A DNA stretch of 64,000 nucleotides from Culex pipiens pallens (taxonomy: Eukaryota > Arthropoda > Insecta > Diptera > Culicidae): NCBI RefSeq assembly GCF_016801865.2, contig NC_068938.1:1116001-1180000 (forward strand), given 5' to 3'. Below, one piece after another: positions 56,248-64,000 of the stretch. The notes below the pieces were generated by a model. The model had not been told where the DNA came from and made no database searches. It saw only the letters and a program-made list of their open reading frames with translations. The stretch's first letter is position 1; each line of letters begins with the position of its first letter. A program made the translations under genes and the position numbers.

Positions 56248-58139
56248 GTAAGTGTTGTGACGTTCTGTGAACTCTTCAGGGGAGTCTAACGAAGATGATC
56301 CTCCAACGGCAAGTCAGTCTCATTAGCAAAATTTCAAGTTTGCTCTGCAAAAAATAAAACAATTTTTTTCGATAGAAAAACGGAAACATACAACATTGAA
56401 AAAAAAATAGATGAAATTTCAACTGCATCTTCAAAAATATCTGCACTGATTATGATGATTCTTGTTGCATTTAATGGCAATAATGGTAATCCCGAAATCT
56501 CTAAGGAAATATATTTTTATTTAGATCTTAGATTAAAATTCCACTTTTTTCAGTCTACTTTGGTGATTTACTCTGAAGATTATTTCGCCTCAAATGGGCA
56601 ATCAGTTAGTAATCATAAAATCCGTAATGATTGACTGAGATGATTTCGTGATCTCAGAACTAAAAAGAGCAGCGCTTAGAACAAAATTGAAGTATGAAGC
56701 AGTACAAATTCCACTATATCTATTGTTTTAAAATACATCATACTTTCAATAATCTCCAGGAAATGTATAAGTTTCGCAATTTTTACGAGATTTAATTTTT
56801 TTTAATAAAACTTTTTTCCTTTGTCAAAAACCAATTTGCATAATTAGTTTATCCATAAATGTTGCGGGATGGTCATACAAGTGGGTAGGTATCTGAAAAT
56901 TCGAAATTCTGTATTAGGGATTTTTTTACGATTCGACTACACAGTAAGAAATATAGATTACATCTTTATGTCAGAAAAAATGTTAATTTTACCTCTGAAA
57001 ATGAATAATTTTACCACTTATCTGGTATAATGTCACTTTTTCAGTCTAAATTGAGGTAAAATTACATCATAAAAGAGGTATTCAACCCTCCAAATTAACA
57101 AAAAAAAATTACTGTGTAACGAAAAAAGGGAACTAAAAAATAATTGTTTGCGCTTGAATTTAGGATGGTGCATAATCTGGTACCAGAAGTATGAATGCAT
57201 GAAACAAAAATAAAAAAAAATGTTTGCATTCAATATCAAATTTGCAATCGAAATTGACTTAACACATTTTAAAGGGGTTAGTGGGATAGGTATTTTAGGG
57301 GATTTTTTCAAAGATTATTTAGTTTTTTTTTGCAATTTCAAAATACTCTATGAAGGAAAAGCACCCCTGCAGAAAAAATGATTTCAAAAGCTGAGAAAAT
57401 TTCCAACAATTTTCCTTTTTTGATTTAGTCCATCGGACTGTTGGTTGTTGAGATAAATTTAAAAGTATAAATTTGATGAAAAATAGTTTTTCTCGGTGTT
57501 ATTAAATGAGCCTTCATTTTTCAACTCGCAATATCACAAAGGTTCGATTTAAATAAATGAAAATCTTCTGTTCAAAATTAAAATATCAAACCAAATATTT
57601 TTAAATGTCCTGCATACATTTTGTTTGCCTTTTCAAATAGCTACTCTTGAATCTGAAATTTCGAGAAAAAAAATTAAAGGATAAAGCAGACAATTTCATA
57701 CCGGTTAAAATTATTAGCATGTAAGGAGAAAAACACATTTACCACAAAATTAAAAATTTGAGAGGCTGTATCTTAGCAACTAGCTGTCCAGTTAACAATG
57801 GCAAAATAATCAAAATAATATCAATAAATAAAATGTGTAATTTTCGATTGTGATTTCAATATTGTAACTAAATAATATTTTGTTTTTTTTTTTTTTTGTA
57901 AATATTTCCGGTATCTGATTTTTCACCATCCTAAACACAAACGCAAAAAATGCCTTTTGAAGTCCCCTGAAATATAACTAAATCGAAAATTTAAAAAAAA
58001 TAGCATTTTGGAATTATAATAAATGTCATTTTTGAGAATGTAATTGTGAAGAAGGCAATTGAATTAAGTCTATATTTTGAGACTGACTTGCTGTGACCCC
58101 CTCCTCCAAGAAATAGAACTGAATTGAATCCGTTTTTAG
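56248..58139 (+). other. HECTD1 intron with MITE fragment
   Basis: Donor GTAAGT at 56248 and acceptor CCGTTTTTAG ending at 58139. About 56940-57120 carries a CACAGTAA...TTACTGTGT MITE. Foldback-family fragments fill most of the rest. Confidence 0.8.
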
Positions 58140-59728
58140 TTGTCCCCCGCGGACGTTTCTGCCGGCTCTGTGTAAAATCTTCCTGGACGAGCTCGCGCCG
58201 GAGAACGTGCTGGAAGTGACGGCCCGTGCCATCACGTACTACCTGGATGTGTCCTCGGAGTGTACGCGGCGCATCGTGGCCATCGATGGTGCTATCAAGG
58301 CGATCTGCAACAGGCTCGTGGTGGCCGACCTGGAGAGCCGTACGAGTCGGGACCTGGCGGAACAGTGCATCAAAGTGTTGGAACTGATTTGCACCCGCGA
58401 GGCCGGAGCCGTCTTCGAGGGTGGTGGACTGAACTGCGTGCTGTCCTTTATCCGCGACAACGGATCCCAGATCCACAAGGACACACTGCACTCGGCGATG
58501 GCCGTCGTGTCGAGGCTTTGTACCAAGGTTGAACCCCAGGGTGCGAACGTGCAGACCTGTGTCGAGAGCCTTAGTACGCTGCTTCAACACGAAGATCCGC
58601 TGGTGGCCGATGGCGCGTTGAAGTGCTTTGCCTCGGTCGCGGACAGGTTCACCCGGAAGGGCGTTGACCCGCGGCCATTGGCCGAGTACGGTCTGGTCAC
58701 GGAACTGCTCAACAGGCTAAGCAACGCTGCAGGGCCAGCAGGTCCCGTCCCGGCGGCCAGTTCCGAAGCGAGCGGTGCAGCAGCCAGCGGAGGCAGCCAA
58801 TCCAATAGTCAGGAAGCTGCCTCGACAACCACCACGACGACGACGACAGTTCAGCTGTCCTCGTCGGCTCCCAAGACCCAGGGTGCGGCCGAAGCAGGTC
58901 GATCGAGTCAGTCCATTGCCACGACCATATCACTTCTGTCCACGCTGTGTCGGGGTTCACCGTCCATCACACACTCCCTGCTACGGTCCAAACTGGCCGA
59001 GGCCATGGAACGGGCCTTCAAAGGCGACGAACGGTGCGTCCTCGACTGCATGAGGCTAGCCGATCTCATTCTGTTGCTGCTGTTCGAGGGCCGGCAAGCG
59101 CTTGGCCGAGTCGGCGGTTCCAGTGGACAGTTGGCACCTCGCGTTCGACGGGCAGATTCCAGCACGGAACGAACGCACCGACAGCTCATCGACTGCATCC
59201 GCAGCAAGGACACGGAAGCCCTCATCGAAGCCATCGAATCCGGCGGAATCGACGTCAACTGTATGGACGACGTTGGCCAAACGCTGCTCAACTGGGCCTC
59301 GGCTTTCGGTACTCTAGAAATGGTAGAATTCCTATGTGATAAAGGTGCTGACGTCAACAAGGGCCAGCGAAGTTCCTCTCTGCATTACGCGGCCTGTTTT
59401 GGCCGGCCCGGCATTGCCAAAGTGCTGCTCAAACACGGTGCCAATCCGGACCTGCGGGACGAAGACGGCAAAACTCCGCTGGACAAGGCACGCGAACGAC
59501 CGGACGAAGGTCATCGCGAGGTCGCCTCGATTCTGCAGTCCCCAGGCGAGTGGATGACGGCCGCGACCCGGTCCGAACTGCTCAAGAGCGAGGGCTCGGA
59601 AGAGGGCGGCGACGCGGAACCCCGAGGAGATCCCGAGATGGCCCCGGTCTATCTCAAGTTCTTTCTGCCCATCTTCTGCAAGACGTTCCAAAGCACAATG
59701 CTGGCCAGCGTTCGGCGGTCTAGTTTAG
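58140..59728 (+). CDS. HECTD1: HECTD1 homologue, large exon with armadillo-like region and ankyrin repeats
   Basis: A 1,589-bp exon encoding residues 47-576. The first ~220 residues are the conserved armadillo-like helical region (NVLEVTARAITYYLDVS, SRDLAEQCIKVLELICTRE, GGLNCVLSFIRD, DTLHSAMAVVSRLC, FASVADRFTRKGVDP). A Ser/Ala/Thr-rich linker with a TTTTTTTT run follows. From about residue 391 come ankyrin repeats (GQTLLNWASAFGTLEMVEFL, SSLHYAACFGRPGIAKVLL, GKTPLDKARERPDEGH). These modules position substrates for the distant HECT domain. The donor is TTTAG|GTGAG in phase 1. The in-frame stop after 59728 lies in the intron. Confidence 0.96.
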
Positions 59729-59793
59729 GTGAGATTGTTATGAAGACGTGCCCTAGCGATGTCCTGAACTAACAACCGAGTCATTTCTTCCAG

Positions 59794-59930
59794 GTCTCAT
59801 TAAGAAAATGATCCAGTACGTGCAGCCGGAGATGCTGTCCAGGCTATGCTCGTCCGAGGGTCTTCAAAGTCACGAGCAAAGCTTGGGAACGCTACTAGTC
59901 GAAGTCGTCGCCAGTGTCCTAGACAACGAG
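59794..59930 (+). CDS. HECTD1: HECTD1 homologue, exon following the ankyrin region
   Basis: A 137-bp exon between the acceptor TTTCTTCCAG (ending 59793) and the donor AACGAG|GTAAGA. It reads GLIKKMIQYVQPEMLSRLC and then GTLLVEVVASVLDNE, matching the HECTD1 segment that ends VLDQE in the human protein. It ends in phase 0 after a Glu codon, where the human protein continues with an acidic stretch. Confidence 0.94.
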
Positions 59931-60023
59931 GTAAGAAATCAAGCTCATCGCCGTATTCCCCTCCCGAATATCTATCCCAGGCAAGAATAAAATATCCCCA
60001 TCTTCCCAAAATCCAACTCCCAG

Positions 60024-60515
60024 ATTAGCTACAGCTGGCCGTCACTGCCCGCGTCGTCACCATCGTCAACGCCAATATTTGGCCCTCTACCGGCACCGCC
60101 GCCGCCACCTCCTCCCCCATCGATGCTGCCCATAACTGTGTCCACTCCGCCGGTTGTTAGCATACTCGGGTCTCGGCTGGGTTACGCCGAACGCGTCAGC
60201 AAATATGTCCAGAACCTGCGCCAGCAGAACCAGAACTCGAATCGACCTGCCTCAACGACGACGACGACATCATCCAAGACGACGGCAGTCGTCCGCCGTA
60301 ACTCTAGTTCTTACATAATTCCTCCCCCGCCGCCAATGTTGCCAGCTTCGTCGTCGTCGTCGTCGTCTTCTTGGATTAAGGTGCCCTGTCCCATGTCCAC
60401 CGCCATCAACGGTTTCGTGAGGACCGGGGGCAAAAGCAATAACAACAACAGCGTCGTCACACCGTCGGCAGCAACAAACAATAGTCGAAGCAATTGGTCC
60501 GATCTGAGCATTGCG
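60024..60515 (+). CDS. HECTD1: HECTD1 homologue, phase 0-0 exon (candidate cassette)
   Basis: A 492-bp open exon (164 codons) lies between AACTCCCAG and GCG|GTAATG. Its frame joins seamlessly to the preceding exon. It encodes a Ser/Pro/Asn-rich, apparently disordered segment: two runs of Pro (PPPPPPPPS and PPPPP), a run of eight Ser, and one possibly structured patch, LGYAERVSKYVQNLRQQNQN. Because both ends are phase 0, skipping it would preserve the frame. The flanking HECTD1 sequence is contiguous in vertebrates, so this may be an insect-specific or alternatively used exon. Confidence 0.75.
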
Positions 60516-62174
60516 GTAATGATGATGATGATGATGTTGATGATGAAGATCTTTTCTTTTGATGGATGTTTTTTTTTCTTGAGTTTATCTCGTTCATTTC
60601 TCATCATGTAACAAGGCCGGTGCAGCAAACAATAGACGGGCTTGAATATTGCGCATTTTGCACACATACACGCATGCCACATTGAAAATGTACTAAAATG
60701 TTATGACTCGAAATTGAAAAATTGACCAGGGCAGATTGCCGTCTGTTTGACTGCTTTTTTTAAAATTTCTATTTCTATAATTTTAATATATTTGATTTAT
60801 AAAATCATAAAACTCTAAAACTATGAATTTATAAAATAATAAATATCTAAAATACAATTACAAAATTCTAGAATTTAAAATAACTGCTTATTTATTATTT
60901 TATTTTATTTTTAGCTCTAATTTTTTTAAATACCAAATTTGTGAAAGTCTTCGTTAGTTTTCCTAATTTATAAAATAATAAATATCATGAATACAGAATT
61001 AAAAAATTGTAGAATTCTAGCGAATTACTTTTAATTGATTTTTTTATTCTTTGTTTCCAAATTCTTTATTTTTAATATTCTATTTATTTTTTTCAAATTC
61101 AGATTTTTTTCAAATTCATAAATTCAAGATTTCAAAAATCCAAAATTTTAAAATTCCTAAAATCGTAAAATCAAAAATTTTAAATATTCTTAACTTTTTT
61201 GACCAAAAAAATCAAATTTCAAAATTCTTGAGTTCTAATACCTTTAAATGCAAAGATTAAAAATGTTAGAAATCAAAAATATATTTAAAAACAAAAATTC
61301 AAAACATTCATACTTTGCTATTTGGATATTTTAAGAATTTGTTGATTTTTTTGCGAGTTTTTTTAAATTTTATTGTTTTGTTATAAACGTTAAGGTTTAA
61401 AAAAAATCTAAATTTTTAATGTTTTAAAAAAAGAATCCAAATTTTATGTTATTTTTCAAAATTCAAAAAAAAAATAAATTCGCAATTTATACATTTCGTA
61501 AAATATCAGATTTCAAAAAATTAAAAAAAATTAAAATTCCTCAAATTGTAAATTTAGAAATTCTGATTTTTTTTTTTAATTCTGGATTTGACCCAAAAAA
61601 TTTAATTGCAAAAATTCTACATTTCTGAAATCTTAAAATTTAATTTTTCAAACATTTAACGTTATTAGAAACAGGAAATAAATATTAAAAAAAAAGTTAT
61701 TCAGAAAATTTATATTTTGAAAATAATTTAGAAATTTTCAAAATTTTCAGATTTTTGCATTTGAATATGTAAACGCCAACAAATAAAATGTTACTCATTT
61801 GAAAATTTTAATTTTGAAAAAAAAATTATGTAAAAGTTTTTTTTATTCTGGTTTATTATTAAAAATTTATAGCCTTTAAAATTTAAAGAAATGTGGATTA
61901 TTTCTTAAAATTTCAGACTTCTTAAATAAAAAAAAATAAAATTCATAAAATCAAAAACTTAAAAAAATCAAATTGTAAGACAAAAAAAATCTGATTGCAA
62001 AAATTCTCTAATTCTAGTATTCAAAGATTCAAAATCCTTACAAGAAAAAAAAAGAAGATTCAAAAAATTTCAACTCTGAAAACTAATTTGAACTTTTTTG
62101 AATCTCTGAATGTTTCACATTTTTATGTTTTAAAATTTTGTGAGTTTCCGAAATTTTATTTTTTTGAATCATAA

Positions 62175-62622
62175 CCCGGGCAGACGGTAATAACAAAATT
62201 CATGCAATTTCAATTACAAATACTGTTAAAATAACAGAAAGTGTTATGGAATTTTCTTGAAAAATCAATTTTTGCATAAGAGTTTAATAACAGTTTATGT
62301 TATCATAACAAAATTTGCTATTGGTCTGATATTGGTTGAAAGCCAAAACAACTTGGGAATAACATTTTTTGTTATGGAAGAATACCGCCAACTGTTATTG
62401 GGATGATCGGATTAGTTATTAAAATAACAATAAATAATAACAAAGATTTGTTCGAAGAATAACTAAAAATGTTTTTAGTCTATTATTACAATAACAATCC
62501 AATAACAAAAAAAATCATAACGACGAATAACAAATTAAGTTATAAACAACATAATATGTTATTGGCCTAGTATTTTCAAATATCAAAAAAATTTATTCCC
62601 AAGGTATTTCCGTCTGCTCGGG
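62175..62622. mobile_element. MITE with CCCGGGCAGACGG termini
   Basis: The left end CCCGGGCAGACGGTAATA pairs with the right end (reverse complement CCCGAGCAGACGGAAATA). The interior is dominated by repeated TAACA/TGTTA words in both orientations (for example AATAACAATCC, TGTTATTGG). No coding frame. Confidence 0.8.
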
Positions 62623-62966
62623 AAGGTTTTAGTTTTTTTAAAGAAAATTCAAAATTCTATGCTTTTTACAAATTTACAATTTTTACATTTCTTCAAATTT
62701 TAGATTTTCAATAATTTAAAATTTTAAAATTCCTAAAACCGTATTCAGAAATTCTATAATTTTAAAACTTTTATGTTCTAGGATTCTGACAAAAAAAAAT
62801 TAATTGCAAAAAAATTTAAGTTCCAAAATCATTAAATTCTATTATTGAAATGTGCTTAACCCATAATATCAAAATAATAAAAGAAATTTAAAATTTAAAA
62901 CTCAAAGCAATTTTGAAATTTTTATAATTAAAAAAATACGTCAGCAAAGCATTTTTTTTAGACTAC

Positions 62967-63020
62967 CACAAGCCTTACCCGACAAACTTCGTTCTGCCTT
63001 TTTTTCGTTTGTTCGACAGA
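62967..63020 (-). repeat. Short inverted fragment of the RTE-like repeat
   Basis: CAAGCCTTACCCGACAAACT then TCGTTCTGCC is the reverse complement of the end of the copies at 6548 and 29918, followed by CGTTTGTT. Only about 50 bp are retained. Confidence 0.65.
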
Positions 63021-63998
63021 ATTGAATTTTATTTATTTCCCTGCCAACAAATAAAAATGTAAATTTTGAGTATAAATGCTCGAGCCCAAGAAACAGGCGA
63101 AAAATCGCTCAAAGTTGAAAAATTGTTGGTCTCCAGATTTTTTATTATTTTTTTTGCTTTTTTTTCATAATGATTTGAATTTATTACCCGAAGGTTTGAT
63201 AGAGAGTTTAGGATATTCGAACTTCATTGCATTCGTTGCATAATTCTAGCCTAGATTTACTAAATGGTCACGTCACAGCGATTTAAGTTAATATGACACA
63301 GTTTCCCAAACTAAGACTCAATTTAAATTGTATAAAATAAAAACAGAATAATGCGCTCATTTGCACACATTCGATTGTGAAGCTTTATTTTTAATTTTTC
63401 ATCTTCATGTTTTCGCTTTCGTAGAATCATTTGCTACCTTTTTTAATGTTTTAACAAGAGATTGTTTATATAGCTGAAATAATAATTGCAAACAATAATC
63501 CAACTTTTGTAAATATCGATTAAAATTTATGCTCTCCAAAATTTGCACATTTGTAACAATAATCGCAACCCTACTTTCGATTTGAAAAAAAAAATCACAA
63601 AAATTCTTACCCCTTCAAAAGACCGACCAGTTGCTTCCGATTGGCCCCAAGGGAAGCGCTCCTCCACTATCAGTTCAGTTCGTTTCACCATCTCTCGAAA
63701 CGCGCAGTCTAAACATCATGCGGTTGTTATTGCTTTTCCTCCCTCTCTCTCTCTCTCAACTCATCCCCCCTCTTGCTCTTCGCGTTCGTTCAATCTCGTT
63801 GTTGGTCATCCAATCTGTTGTTGATTTTGTTGTTGTTACTATTATATTGATGTTGTTTCTAAACCCGAAACCAACCGAGTGTGTGCGAGTGTTGTTTCTA
63901 ACGATTGATCAAAATCATCCAACCCCCGCAATCCTGGCCCCAATTACCCACTTGTAACGCAGCATTAACTAATGTCCGATTCTTCCTCCCCCGCACAG

Positions 63999-64000
63999 GA
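63999..64000 (+). CDS. HECTD1: HECTD1 homologue, first two bases of the next exon (cut by the window)
   Basis: GA follows the acceptor CCCCGCACAG. In phase 0 this starts an Asp or Glu codon, consistent with the acidic residues that follow VLDQE in vertebrate HECTD1. Confidence 0.55.

Larger units (their letters stand above)
60516..63998 (+). other. HECTD1 intron, very AT-rich
   Basis: 60700-62170 and 62630-62960 are long stretches of A/T-dominated, self-similar sequence (AAAATTC/GAATTTT phrases) with only chance frames. A MITE (62175-62622) and a short inverted RTE-like fragment (62967-63020) are inside. 63540-63960 is less AT-rich with a (CT)n run. The intron ends with CCTCCCCCGCACAG at 63998. 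Confidence 0.75.

Noticed and set aside
58908..59691. Minus-strand frames of 119-150 codons in the HECTD1 exon
   Set aside because: They are shadows of the conserved HECTD1 frame.

Overview
The window looks like nuclear DNA of a dipteran, most likely a culicine mosquito such as Culex. It is AT-rich and intron-containing, its genes have clear insect/metazoan orthologues, and most non-coding space is filled by short inverted-repeat elements (MITE and foldback types), non-LTR retrotransposon ends, a tRNA-derived SINE and simple repeats. Species assignment is inference. There are no bacterial operons, CRISPR arrays or rRNA genes.

Gene layout. (1) 7.2-14.4 kb, + strand: the last three recognisable exons of a PEA3-type ETS transcription factor (Ets96B/ETV1-4-5 class). 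(2) 14.6-15.5 kb, - strand: an intronless RSPH9 (radial spoke head) gene, convergent with the ETS gene. (3) 16.0-17.3 kb, - strand: UBR7 (UBR box plus PHD finger), two coding exons and a probable small 5'UTR intron. (4) 20.7-22.5 kb, + strand: a gag-only jockey-like non-LTR element with an intact 468-codon ORF1 and no reverse transcriptase ORF, between two long arrays of one 8-bp repeat. (5) 56.1 kb to the window end, + strand: the N-terminal part of HECTD1 (fly Ufd4 class): four internal exons and, at the last two bases, the start of the next. Two candidate non-coding 5' exons, near 24.4-24.95 kb and at 39.54-40.17 kb, suggest that most of 25-56 kb is HECTD1 5' intron.

Repeat layout. 0-2.5 kb is a composite tandem/direct-repeat block. 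4-6.6 kb holds degenerate element ends. The ETS intron (7.7-13.8 kb) carries a SINE with a 23-bp target duplication, a multi-level nest of elements (9.1-12.5 kb) and two short MITEs. 17.7-18.8 kb is a 5'-truncated retroelement with long target duplications. 23.5-24.4 and 40.4-40.7 kb are a long and an internally deleted form of one TIR element. 31.0-32.1 and 36.5-38.4 kb are large foldback palindromes of one family. 43.2-43.5 kb is a GC-rich branched hairpin. Further inverted-repeat elements lie at 50.3-50.8, 52.3-52.7 and 62.2-62.6 kb.

The genes do not form one pathway: they are a transcription factor, an axonemal protein and two ubiquitin-system proteins (UBR7 and HECTD1). The strongest candidate for an undescribed system is the gag-only retroelement embedded in the (TTTTTAGA)n array. 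It recalls the gag-only, array-dwelling HeT-A element of Drosophila telomeres in coding content and setting, though nothing here shows a telomeric role.
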